Below the pieces are notes generated by a model that searched no databases, was not told where the DNA came from, and saw nothing but the letters and a program-made list of their open reading frames with translations. A stretch of DNA of 7,155 bases. Source: Candidatus Zixiibacteriota bacterium. Lineage in GTDB: Bacteria > Zixibacteria > MSB-5A5 > GN15 > JACZUZ01. Below, in pieces: positions 1 to 5,873 of the stretch. Where the stretch lies: NCBI GenBank assembly GCA_022563625.1, contig JADFNA010000078.1:1-7155 (forward strand). The letters run 5' to 3'. The translations under genes were made by a program, and so were the position numbers. Every line of letters starts with the position of its first letter. The stretch's first letter is position 1.

Positions 1-404
1 TAGAGTATGGCATGATGCAGGCTTACGCCGAGGGCTTCGAAATCATGGAGGCCAAGAAAGAATTCGGTCTGGACCTGGGCCAGATCGCCGAGGGCTGGCG
101 CTACGGCAGTGTGGTCCGCTCTTGGCTGCTGGACCTGGCCACCGCCGCACTGGAAGAAGACCCACACCTCGACAGCCTGGAAGCTTACGTCGACGATTCA
201 GGCGAGGGCCGCTGGACGGTCCAGGAGTCGATAGACTTGGCGGTGCCCGCGCCGGTCATCACCCTGGCGTTGCAGCAGCGCTTCCGCTCCCGTCAGGACG
301 GGCCTTTTGGAGCCAAAATGCTGGCCGCCTTGCGCAACCAGTTCGGCGGCCATGCGGTAAAGCAAGCTCCGACCTTCCTGCGAAGCCCAAGGGGGGACAG
401 AGTG
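1..404 (+). CDS. gnd: 6-phosphogluconate dehydrogenase (decarboxylating), C-terminal part, running into zwf
   Basis: Partial at the left edge; the reading frame has codons beginning at base 3. The enzyme converts 6-phosphogluconate to ribulose 5-phosphate and CO2 with reduction of NAD(P)+, in the cytosol. The visible part is the all-helical C-terminal domain: it opens with EYGMMQAYAEGFEIM, a conserved stretch of the family, and ends with LRNQFGGHAV (about bases 330-359), which is the usual C-terminus of the short (~300 aa) form of the enzyme. Family similarity ends near base 362. From there the frame stays open through about 14 unfamiliar residues into zwf with no stop codon, so as written the two enzymes form one polypeptide. 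Whether the fusion is real is uncertain: see the G-run at 391-396. Family assignment is firm; the end coordinate is only the base before the zwf ATG. Confidence 0.85.
391..396 (+). promoter_or_regulatory. G-rich Shine-Dalgarno-like run before zwf
   Basis: An AAGGGGGG stretch (389-396) lies 8 nt before ATG 405 and 5 nt before GTG 402, a good position for a ribosome binding site for zwf. This favours independent initiation of zwf even though the gnd frame is open across it. The homopolymer is also the likeliest place for a one-base sequencing or replication slip: with five G instead of six, the gnd frame would stop at TGA 403-405, overlapping the zwf ATG. Confidence 0.5.
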
Positions 405-1898
405 ATGGCCAGCGAGACCACCACCGTCGTTATCTTCGGTGCTACCGGAGACCTCACTCGGCGAAAGCTGCTGCCAGCCTTGTTTCAACTGTGGTGCAAG
501 GGTCGCTTGCCCCAGAGTTTTCGAATAGTCGGCTTCGCCAGGCGAGAATTCTCCGATGATAAGTTTCGGGATCTAATGAGGGATGGCGTCGGTGAGTTCG
601 GAGACTTGGCAGTCCGTACCGACGAGTGGGCCGCCTTCGCCCGGAACGTCTTCTACGTGCGAGGCGAACTTGACGACCCGGACGCCTACATTGCTCTGAA
701 AACTCGCCTAGAGATCCTGGAAGGTGGAAATAGCGGAGCCAACCGATTATTTTACCTGTCCGTAGCTCCCAGCTTCTTTGGCCCGACTATAGACAATCTG
801 GGCGCCTCCGGCTTGGCCAGGGAAGAGGGAGGATGGCGCAGGGCGGTAATCGAAAAACCCTTTGGCCGCGACCTAGAATCCTCCTTGTTATTGAACAGCG
901 CCATTCACCAGGTCTTCGAGGAGTCTCAGATATACCGCATTGACCATTACCTGGGCAAAGAAACTGTGCAGAATCTGCTTGTCTTCCGTTTTTCTAACAC
1001 AATATTTGAGCCGTTGTGGAACCGCAACTACGTGGACAACGTGCAGATTACCGCCGCTGAAACTGTCTCGGTCGGTAGCCGGGCTGGCTATTACGACCAA
1101 TCCGGGGTTATCCGGGATATGGTGCAGAACCACTTGCTGCAATTGCTGACCATGGTGGCCATGGAGCCTCCCAACGCCATGGACGCCAACTCACTGCGTA
1201 ATCATAAGATTGAAGTGCTCCGGTCAATAAGGCGGTGGAGCTCCGAAGAAACGGCGCAGAACGTTGCCCTGGGCCAGTATCGCGGTTACCTGGACGAAAA
1301 CGGAGTGGCTGCGGATTCGGCCACACCTACTTTTGCCGCACTGCGTCTGTATGTGGACAATTGGCGCTGGCAAGGAGTGCCTTTTTACCTCCGCACCGGA
1401 AAGGCCATGGCGGACAAGGTAACCGAGATTGTGATTCAGTTCAGGCGTCCGCCCCACATGATGTTTCAGGCAAGCCCCAATAAAACCCTTGATTCGAACC
1501 TGCTGTCACTGTGTCTTCAGCCGGACGAGGGGGTGCACCTTAGGATTGGTGTCAAGGTGCCCGACCAGGGCATGACCATAGGTACACAAGACATGGTGTT
1601 CCATTATGAATCAGCTTTCCAAAACCAGGCCATTCCAGAAGCCTACGAGCGACTGCTTCAGGATTCCCTAGAGGGTGATGCCTCTCTGTTCATCCGCAGC
1701 GACCACATCGAGGAGGCCTGGCGCATAGTTGGTCCCCTGCTGGAAGGTCAGGAAAATCCCAATATGCCACCGTCTCAGGAATACGAGCCTGGTTCTTGGG
1801 GACCGTCGGCGGCCGATAAATTATTATCCCAAGAGGGCCACATCTGGCACCGGGTTTGCGGTGTCCACGGAGATGACAATCGAGGTGACGATGGCTGA
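405..1898 (+). CDS. zwf: Glucose-6-phosphate 1-dehydrogenase
   Basis: Catalyses the first step of the oxidative pentose phosphate pathway, glucose 6-phosphate to 6-phosphogluconolactone, producing NAD(P)H in the cytosol. The protein is 497 aa, the normal length. The N-terminal Rossmann fold carries the nucleotide-binding GATGDL at residues 12-17. EKPFG at 150-154 is the conserved substrate/coenzyme lysine motif. RIDHYLGKE at 178-186 is the family signature, with Lys185 in the substrate-binding position. The C-terminal domain continues with the expected PFYLRTGK block and ends in EEAWRIVGPLLE followed by a short tail. ATG 405 was chosen because the protein begins MASETTTVVIFGATGDL, as homologues do, and sits 8 nt after a G-rich ribosome binding site; GTG 402 is the alternative. 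The upstream frame is open from gnd. The stop overlaps the next start (ATG 1891) by 8 nt, a native-looking operon border. Confidence 0.96.
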   Translation: MASETTTVVIFGATGDLTRRKLLPALFQLWCKGRLPQSFRIVGFARREFSDDKFRDLMRDGVGEFGDLAVRTDEWAAFARNVFYVRGELDDPDAYIALKTRLEILEGGNSGANRLFYLSVAPSFFGPTIDNLGASGLAREEGGWRRAVIEKPFGRDLESSLLLNSAIHQVFEESQIYRIDHYLGKETVQNLLVFRFSNTIFEPLWNRNYVDNVQITAAETVSVGSRAGYYDQSGVIRDMVQNHLLQLLTMVAMEPPNAMDANSLRNHKIEVLRSIRRWSSEETAQNVALGQYRGYLDENGVAADSATPTFAALRLYVDNWRWQGVPFYLRTGKAMADKVTEIVIQFRRPPHMMFQASPNKTLDSNLLSLCLQPDEGVHLRIGVKVPDQGMTIGTQDMVFHYESAFQNQAIPEAYERLLQDSLEGDASLFIRSDHIEEAWRIVGPLLEGQENPNMPPSQEYEPGSWGPSAADKLLSQEGHIWHRVCGVHGDDNRGDDG

Positions 1899-2088
1899 GC
1901 TACCCGTGCAGCCCACAGGTGTCGACGGAGGCGCAGGCAAAGGCCCGGTTCGTGGCTACTCTCGAAAAAAACGCTCAACCAGCCAAGGCCGATTTGCCAT
2001 TGCCCTTTCTGTAGGCGTCCCACTTTCGATCACCATTAGTGCGCGAGGGCTGCCCTGGAATTTGGAGGTAAATTGGGATGGATTATAG
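1891..2088 (+). pseudogene. pgl: Probable frameshifted N-terminal remnant of 6-phosphogluconolactonase
   Basis: pgl commonly follows zwf and hydrolyses 6-phosphogluconolactone. ATG 1891 overlaps the zwf stop and opens a 65-codon frame beginning MAELPVQP. Two pgl-like pieces are seen in different frames. The +1 frame (1919-1990) gives STEAQAKARFVATLEKNAQ, like the family's first helix. The ATG 1891 frame then gives QGRFAIALSVGVP (1984-2022), like the phosphate-binding GRFxxALSGGSTP segment, and LPWNLEVNW further on, like the strand leading into WGDER. No single frame joins them, and the remaining ~170 residues, including the GDER region and the C-terminus, are absent. The call is inference from short matches and gene order; an unrelated small ORF or spacer is the alternative. 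Confidence 0.42.
2064..2069 (+). promoter_or_regulatory. Strong ribosome binding site (GGAGGT) before a 17-codon frame
   Basis: GGAGGT ends 8 nt before ATG 2078 and is the best Shine-Dalgarno match in the left part of the window. The ATG opens a frame of only 17 codons (2078-2131, TAG at 2129-2131) reading MDYSFGGERSSSGRKWG. That frame is the same as the downstream nnrE frame, separated from its ATG 2135 by the TAG and one serine codon. It could be the original nnrE start broken by a nonsense change, the stub of a deleted gene, or a leader peptide. Confidence 0.55.
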
Positions 2089-2134
2089 CTTTGGCGGAGA
2101 GCGCAGCTCCAGCGGACGAAAGTGGGGCTAGTCT

Positions 2135-2707
2135 ATGCCTGGAGTAGTGAACGATGTAAATGTCCCATTCATTACTACCGATCAGATGCGCGAAGTAGAC
2201 CGGGCAATGATCGAAGATTACGGCATATCTCTCGTCCAGATGATGGAAAATGCCGGCCGTAACCTGGCCCAACTGGCCCGGCAGCGATTTCTGGACGGTG
2301 ATCCTACGGGGCGTCGCGTTCTGGTGCTGGCCGGCACAGGAGGCAACGGTGGAGGTGGGCTGGTATGCGCCCGACGTCTACGCAACTGGGGGGCAGAGGT
2401 GCAGGTGTGGATGACAGCCCCGAGTACAGATCTCGCAGATGTGCCGCTCCATCAACTCGGTATTCTTCAGCCTATGGGCATCCCCATTGTCGTGGGTGGT
2501 GAATTATTGGTGCTGCCTCCCGCTGACCTCTTGGTGGATGCCATGATCGGCTACAGCTTAACGGCACCACCCACAGGACTCGCGGCATTCCTCAATGCCC
2601 GGCCTGCCGGCGAAGAATGGCATCGCCGCCGGCTTAACAAAATAGAGGCCATCGAGAAGCGTGCGTCACAGGGCCGATCAGGCCCCTCCAGAGGAGAAAC
2701 GGCATGA
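2135..2707 (+). CDS. Chimeric ORF: NAD(P)HX epimerase (YjeF_N) N-terminal part joined to an RpiB C-terminal tail
   Basis: 190 aa. Residues ~10-149 match the YjeF_N domain of NnrE, which epimerises damaged R-NAD(P)HX: the leading helix [18 protein letters not shown], the [10 protein letters not shown] block, the glycine loop [17 protein letters not shown] (residues ~66-82, the GGGG variant of the NNGGDG loop), and the DAMIGYSL strand (~136-143). The domain should continue for another ~60 residues (toward the DLPSG region), but it stops after PPTGLA. The tail from ~151, [23 protein letters not shown], instead resembles the C-terminus of ribose-5-phosphate isomerase B (FLNxxFSGEERHxRRVxKI). Neither protein would be complete, so function is doubtful. 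ATG 2135 has only a weak G-rich site before it. The stop overlaps the next ATG as ATGA. Confidence 0.8.
   Translation: MPGVVNDVNVPFITTDQMREVDRAMIEDYGISLVQMMENAGRNLAQLARQRFLDGDPTGRRVLVLAGTGGNGGGGLVCARRLRNWGAEVQVWMTAPSTDLADVPLHQLGILQPMGIPIVVGGELLVLPPADLLVDAMIGYSLTAPPTGLAAFLNARPAGEEWHRRRLNKIEAIEKRASQGRSGPSRGETA
2585..2707 (+). pseudogene. rpiB: Ribose-5-phosphate isomerase B, C-terminal fragment
   Basis: This is the last ~40 codons of the chimeric ORF. RpiB interconverts ribose 5-phosphate and ribulose 5-phosphate. The residues [20 protein letters not shown] match its C-terminal helix pattern, in which a conserved GEExHxRR(V/L)xKI follows the last core helix. The N-terminal ~130 residues, with the SDHAG motif and the catalytic cysteine and histidine, are absent. 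An rpiB gene directly before tal fits a pentose phosphate operon, so the 3' border is probably native while the 5' border is a deletion or join point. The identification rests on one motif. Confidence 0.6.
2691..2696 (+). promoter_or_regulatory. Ribosome binding site GAGGAG for ATG 2704
   Basis: GAGGAG ends 7 nt before ATG 2704, ideal spacing. Together with the ATGA overlap with the preceding stop it fixes the start of the transaldolase-type N-terminus and supports a native rpiB-tal border. Confidence 0.75.
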
Positions 2708-2808
2708 CGAACACCATTCGAGAAGTCAAAGCCCTGGGGCAATCGATCTGGTACGACAATATTCGGCGCGGGCTGATCGAATCCGGCGAGCTTGCGTCGT
2801 TGATTGAT
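2704..2808 (+). pseudogene. tal: Transaldolase, N-terminal fragment (first ~35 codons)
   Basis: Residues 1-35 of the downstream ORF read like the transaldolase N-terminus of the TAL/bifunctional TAL-PGI type: a short lead, then [20 protein letters not shown], corresponding to the family's LGQSxWLDxIRRxLxxSGEL. The sequence that should follow, DGLxGVTSNPTIFEKAI, and the rest of the barrel with the Schiff-base lysine are absent; at residue 36 the protein becomes an acyltransferase. Transaldolase (sedoheptulose 7-phosphate and glyceraldehyde 3-phosphate to erythrose 4-phosphate and fructose 6-phosphate) fits the operon. The start has a strong ribosome binding site and ATGA coupling. Confidence 0.75.
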
Positions 2809-3453
2809 GTCGAAGGACTTGAACACTTCGAACGGGCCTATCAAAACGGACGGGGTGTTATCACGGCAACCGGTCATATCGGAAATTTTGAACTTATGGC
2901 CGCGTTCTGCGCCCGGAGCGGATTCAAAGGGGCAGTAGTAGGGCGTGAATTATATGACAGGCGTGTCGATGAAATACTGCTCGCAATACGCCGGGCCAAC
3001 AATGTCGTCAATATCAGCACAACCGAGCCGAGAAAATTCATCAGGGCGCTGAAAGACGGCTGCGCAGTTGGCGTATTGATAGACACGGACTCACAGCGGG
3101 TGCGCAGCGGCTTTGTGGAATCATATGGTCGGCTGGCATACACTCCGCTGGGACAGACTATAATTGGCCTGAAAGTAGGCGCGTCATTCGCCCCGCTAAT
3201 CTGCGTGCGCAGGGGCCGGCGCTATACTCTCAAGTTCTTTGAAGAAATGCGCGCGGGAAGGTTCCCGAACAGCGCCGCAGGCCGTCTGCAGGCGGCGCTG
3301 GATTTGACCTGGCGGATTCGCAAATTACTGGACGCCGAAGTGGACCGGGACCCGGCACAATGGACTTGGACTCATAATCGATGGAACACCCGGCCAGACC
3401 CGAAAGCTGGACCCCCGCCCGGGCTGGGTTTGTTTAAACATGGGATTGTATAA
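2704..3453 (+). CDS. Chimeric ORF: transaldolase N-terminus joined to LpxL/HtrB-type lipid A acyltransferase
   Basis: 249 aa. From residue 36 ([10 protein letters not shown]) it is a lysophospholipid/lipid A acyltransferase, which transfers acyl chains from acyl-ACP to the lipid A precursor at the inner membrane. The HxxxxE catalytic motif is H58-E63 in [28 protein letters not shown] and the TPLG block follow, and the typical C-terminal [12 protein letters not shown] is near residues 223-234. The family usually has ~290-310 aa with a membrane helix and about 70-80 residues before VEGLEH; these are replaced by transaldolase residues 1-35, and no hydrophobic anchor is present. The join (2803-2812) falls where the two families share a similar (I)(D/E)xxGL stretch. 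The acyltransferase core looks intact; its expression from a transaldolase start is inference. It is followed by an LptC-like gene, in keeping with LPS biogenesis. Confidence 0.85.
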   Translation: MTNTIREVKALGQSIWYDNIRRGLIESGELASLIDVEGLEHFERAYQNGRGVITATGHIGNFELMAAFCARSGFKGAVVGRELYDRRVDEILLAIRRANNVVNISTTEPRKFIRALKDGCAVGVLIDTDSQRVRSGFVESYGRLAYTPLGQTIIGLKVGASFAPLICVRRGRRYTLKFFEEMRAGRFPNSAAGRLQAALDLTWRIRKLLDAEVDRDPAQWTWTHNRWNTRPDPKAGPPPGLGLFKHGIV

Positions 3454-3459
3454 ACAATC
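3444..3459 (+). other. Small inverted repeat across the acyltransferase stop codon
   Basis: GATTGT at 3444-3449 pairs perfectly with ACAATC at 3454-3459 around a 4-nt loop, overlapping the TAA at 3451-3453. A second weak stem follows (AGCGCC 3477-3482 with GGCGCT 3494-3499, 11-nt loop). Neither is followed by a T-run, so neither looks like an intrinsic terminator. Either could be an mRNA processing or coupling structure, or chance. Confidence 0.2.
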
Positions 3460-3508
3460 GTATCACAGCGGCTAAGAGCGCCAAAATCCGCCAGGCGCTT
3501 GCGTTGCC

Positions 3509-3514
3509 GGGGAG
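3509..3514 (+). promoter_or_regulatory. Ribosome binding site GGGGAG deciding the lptC start
   Basis: This purine run lies 11 nt before GTG 3526 and 20 nt before ATG 3535, so it supports GTG as the start codon. No comparable site precedes the ATGs. Confidence 0.4.
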
Positions 3515-3525
3515 ATTCAACGATA

Positions 3526-4182
3526 GTGCTCTCAATGATGAACCAGACCCGAAATATATTTTATCGCATTGAAAGAAGCGGTTTGGCCGGGGTCAGGAGG
3601 ATTCTCATCCTTCTCGTCACCCTCGCGGCCCTCGTGGCCTTCGCGGCTCTGGCAGCCTGTACCGAACAAAACTCGCCGGCGCCTGAACTGACCGCCACAC
3701 TGGCTGACAGTATCAAGTCCTCCGCCCGTCCGGATCAGGAAAGCGAAAACGCCCGGATTTTCCTGTATGTCGGCGGGCGCCTGTCATCTGAAATTACCGC
3801 AGAAAAGTTCTGGAAGTTCAGCTACATAGATTCGGCGATTGCGCGCGGATTGAAAGTTGATTTTTATGATTCCGAGGGTGTCATAGCCAATCACCTGACA
3901 TCTGATTCAGGGATTATTCTGGAATCTCGCAAAATAATGATCGCGATTGGAAATGTTGTGGCGGTGGCCGCCGACTCAACGACACTTTATACCGAAGAGC
4001 TGCGCTGGAACGGCCTGACCGAAAGTATCACTTCGGACAAATATGTAACAATCATCAGCGGAACCGATACGCTGCGCGGAATCGGCTTCGAAACTGACCG
4101 GAATATGCGCAGTATCAAAATACTGAAAAAGGTCGAAGGATCGCTTTCGGACGGCGGGCCGAAGACCGGCGGCGATAAGTAA
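3526..4182 (+). CDS. lptC: LptC-like LPS export lipoprotein
   Basis: About 218 aa. LptC links the LptB2FG transporter to the periplasmic LptA bridge that carries LPS to the outer membrane. Counting from GTG 3526, RR at 24-25 precedes a hydrophobic segment (26-44) ending in the lipobox LAAC with Cys45, so this looks like a lipoprotein as in many non-proteobacterial LptC proteins. The rest is beta-rich and contains the LptC/OstA-type repeats: GLKVDFYDSEGVIANHLTSD, then TLYTEELRWNGLTESITSDK followed by a VTIISGTDTLRGIGFETD segment, which is the most diagnostic part. GTG 3526 is preferred because GGGGAG (3509-3514) lies 11 nt upstream; ATG 3535 or 3538 is possible, and TTG 3499 less so. Spacing to the acyltransferase is 72 nt. 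The C-terminal tail is Gly/Lys-rich. A close LptA/OstA relative is the alternative. Confidence 0.8.
   Translation: MLSMMNQTRNIFYRIERSGLAGVRRILILLVTLAALVAFAALAACTEQNSPAPELTATLADSIKSSARPDQESENARIFLYVGGRLSSEITAEKFWKFSYIDSAIARGLKVDFYDSEGVIANHLTSDSGIILESRKIMIAIGNVVAVAADSTTLYTEELRWNGLTESITSDKYVTIISGTDTLRGIGFETDRNMRSIKILKKVEGSLSDGGPKTGGDK
3621..3647 (+). repeat. Three 9-bp near-repeats inside the lptC signal sequence
   Basis: CCTCGCGGC, CCTCGTGGC and CTTCGCGGC lie head to tail and encode the hydrophobic core LAALVAFAA. In-frame slippage here would lengthen or shorten the signal segment by three residues. Confidence 0.5.
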
Positions 4183-4222
4183 GCGGCCCACTCAGATGCG
4201 ATGCGCCTGTGCAGGGCGGCAA

Positions 4223-4603
4223 ATGGCGAACCTCAATCAATATTTCGGCTTCTCAGCCAGGCAGTTGTGGGCGCTATGGTGGACACTTGCGCTGGGAGTT
4301 ATCTCAACAATCTATCTGGTTGTGCGTGAATTCAGCTCCGACGTATCAAGCGCCGATGGAATCACGATTTATGTGGGCGGAAAAGACCGCACCTTCAGCC
4401 CGATGGTCATTGTGGACCTGAACAATTCACCCAGAGATTCACTGGAACTGGTACCGGGTATTGGACCGGTATTTGCCGACAGAATTGTCGCATATCGAGA
4501 TTCCAGCGCAGGGTTCTTAACCAAAGAGGACTTGATGAAAATTCGCGGCATTGGCGGGAAGTCATTCCTGCGAATCGAACCGTATATTACCGTAGGAAAA
4601 TAA
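4223..4603 (+). CDS. ComEA-type helix-hairpin-helix protein with N-terminal membrane anchor
   Basis: 126 aa from ATG 4223. Residues 15-34 form one membrane helix (WALWWTLALGVISTIYLVV). After a ~30-residue periplasmic linker come two helix-hairpin-helix motifs typical of ComEA: VDLNNSPRDSLELVPGIGP (65-82) and FLTKEDLMKIRGIGGKSF (98-115), ending in IEPYITVGK, the usual C-terminus of the domain. The family binds double-stranded DNA non-specifically at the cell surface; in competent bacteria it feeds DNA to ComEC, and short ComEA-like proteins of unknown role are widespread. ATG 4223 is preferred over ATG 4196 because an AGGGCGG stretch lies just upstream and the protein then starts close to the membrane helix. 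The gene lies 40 nt after lptC. No comEC is visible. Confidence 0.88.
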   Translation: MANLNQYFGFSARQLWALWWTLALGVISTIYLVVREFSSDVSSADGITIYVGGKDRTFSPMVIVDLNNSPRDSLELVPGIGPVFADRIVAYRDSSAGFLTKEDLMKIRGIGGKSFLRIEPYITVGK

Positions 4604-4653
4604 GGCGCGGGCAAGACGCAGTAACAGAATTACAGAGCAACGAATAACAAATC

Positions 4654-5304
4654 ATGCCATCCATACTTGCAGAAATAGATGTTGCATCTAGCGCCATAAC
4701 AATTTCCGCCTGCGGAGATCAAGACAGCATTGTCTCACTCGTGCGCGGAAAGAATCTGAGTGTCGAATCCGCCCGAACAGAACTGGCGCTGTGCTCGCTT
4801 GACAGATTCAAACGCGAATTTGTCGTCGCGCTGCCAACGCCGACGAAAGAATACTGGTGGACAGCGCGCCTGCGAAATGAGAATCAATCCAGCACACTTG
4901 CCGTTCCTGAATCAATCGCACTGGCAGCCGGACTTATCGCCGATAATCACGCTCCCGACGGATGGACCTGCGGTGTCTTAACTGCCGGGGATTCGGCTTA
5001 CTATCTGTCGCTGTTTTCTGCCGATGGAATCTTCGGACGAATTGCAATTCAGTCACCCTCACTTGCGCGATTGGGCATAGACCTGCGCCAGGCGCTAATT
5101 TCTTCTTTGCCACTTTCGATAAGTTCGCCGTCAGCGGCAGGCTGTGACGCCTTATATGTCCCCGAAGATTTCCCCGGGCGAGACGCGGCCGCGCTGGCAG
5201 AGACATTGCAAATCCTGGTCGAGCGCTGTCCGACTGACAGGAGCGCGCTGGCAAATGCCGGACGGGAGTATCTTGGCTCCGAGATTTCGCGGCTATGCGC
5301 GTGA
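4654..5304 (+). CDS. Unrecognised 216-aa protein upstream of rsmD
   Basis: I do not recognise this family. The frame is convincing: it fills the space between comEA-like and rsmD, and its TGA (5302-5304) overlaps the rsmD ATG 5295 by 10 nt, so the two are probably translationally coupled. No signal peptide or membrane helix is seen, so it should be cytosolic. The composition is rich in Ser, Ala and Leu. The opening EIDVASSAITISACGDQDSI and a second strand set, CGVLTAGDSAYYLSLFSADG (~107-126), have the rhythm of two actin-like (PilM/GspL-type) half-domains, each with a strand-turn-strand beginning and then ...R(I)AIQSPSLARLGIDLRQALISSL. No nucleotide-binding DxGxxxT motif is intact, so if it is actin-like it is degenerate. 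No clear ribosome binding site precedes ATG 4654; the leader is A-rich. Confidence 0.75.
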   Translation: MPSILAEIDVASSAITISACGDQDSIVSLVRGKNLSVESARTELALCSLDRFKREFVVALPTPTKEYWWTARLRNENQSSTLAVPESIALAAGLIADNHAPDGWTCGVLTAGDSAYYLSLFSADGIFGRIAIQSPSLARLGIDLRQALISSLPLSISSPSAAGCDALYVPEDFPGRDAAALAETLQILVERCPTDRSALANAGREYLGSEISRLCA

Positions 5305-5873
5305 CAGGCGGGATCCTCAAAGGCCGCCAACTTACTGCCCCGGCCGGACAACATGTCCGCCCAACCATAGACAAAGTCCGCGAAGCGGTGTTCAACATCT
5401 TGGCGCATGAAGTTCCCGGCGCCGCGGTTCTGGACCTTTTTGCCGGGGCCGGAACTCTGGGAATCGAGGCCCTTTCACGCGGGGCCGAATCAGCCGTATT
5501 TGTGGAGAACGCCTCTGCCGCGACGCGAGTCTTGCAGAAAAATCTGGATCAATTGCATCTGGAGGCGCTCACGTTGCAGATGGACTGGAGCGCGGCGCTC
5601 AAGCGCCTGGCCCAAAACCGCCAGAGGTTCGATTTGATCTTCGCCGACCCACCCTATCAAAAGTTCACCCCGGCCCAGATCGCCGATGCGGTTGCCGAAA
5701 GCCGCTTGCTGGCGCCCAATGGAATTCTTATCATAGAAACGGATGCCAAAGCCGACGCGGACCTGTCGCTGCCTGTTCTCAAGCGACGCAGCTTTGGACA
5801 AACGCAGTTGATCTTTTGCAGCGCAGGCGCCGATTGCGCCGATTGCGCCGAGGAAGTCGAGCCTGGAGAATGA
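5295..5873 (+). CDS. rsmD: 16S rRNA (guanine966-N2)-methyltransferase
   Basis: 192 aa, normal for the family. RsmD uses SAM to methylate N2 of G966 in 16S rRNA on the assembling 30S subunit. The start MRVTGGILKGRQLTAP and RPTIDKVREAVFNIL (22-36) are family hallmarks. DLFAGAGTLGIEAL (47-60) is the SAM-binding motif I and DPPY (118-121) is the catalytic N-methyltransferase motif IV. After the core, the C-terminus ends in an acidic cysteine-containing tail made by a short tandem repeat. The start overlaps the upstream gene by 10 nt with no clear ribosome binding site, which suggests coupling. The next gene, coaD, is a classic neighbour in many phyla. Confidence 0.96.
   Translation: MRVTGGILKGRQLTAPAGQHVRPTIDKVREAVFNILAHEVPGAAVLDLFAGAGTLGIEALSRGAESAVFVENASAATRVLQKNLDQLHLEALTLQMDWSAALKRLAQNRQRFDLIFADPPYQKFTPAQIADAVAESRLLAPNGILIIETDAKADADLSLPVLKRRSFGQTQLIFCSAGADCADCAEEVEPGE
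5827..5850 (+). repeat. 9-bp tandem repeat at the 3' end of rsmD
   Basis: GCGCCGATT occurs twice in tandem followed by GCGCCG (2.7 units). In the rsmD frame it gives the tail ADCADCAEE, beyond the conserved domain. A unit change is in frame and would not harm the fold. Confidence 0.6.

Noticed and set aside
1151..1183. Cluster of CCATGG palindromes in zwf
   Set aside because: They encode the conserved MVAMEPPNAMDA stretch of the enzyme; the repetition comes from the Met codons.
3477..3499. Hairpin AGCGCC/GGCGCT as an intrinsic terminator after the acyltransferase
   Set aside because: The stem is only six pairs with an 11-nt loop and no T-run follows.
4196..4222. Upstream start ATG 4196 adding MRCACAGRQ to the ComEA-like protein
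   Set aside because: It adds a non-conserved Cys/Arg lead and has no ribosome binding site; ATG 4223 is better placed.
4934..5398. Antisense open frame opposite the unknown gene and rsmD start
   Set aside because: Arg/Pro-rich with no family resemblance; the plus-strand frame is coupled to rsmD and better supported.
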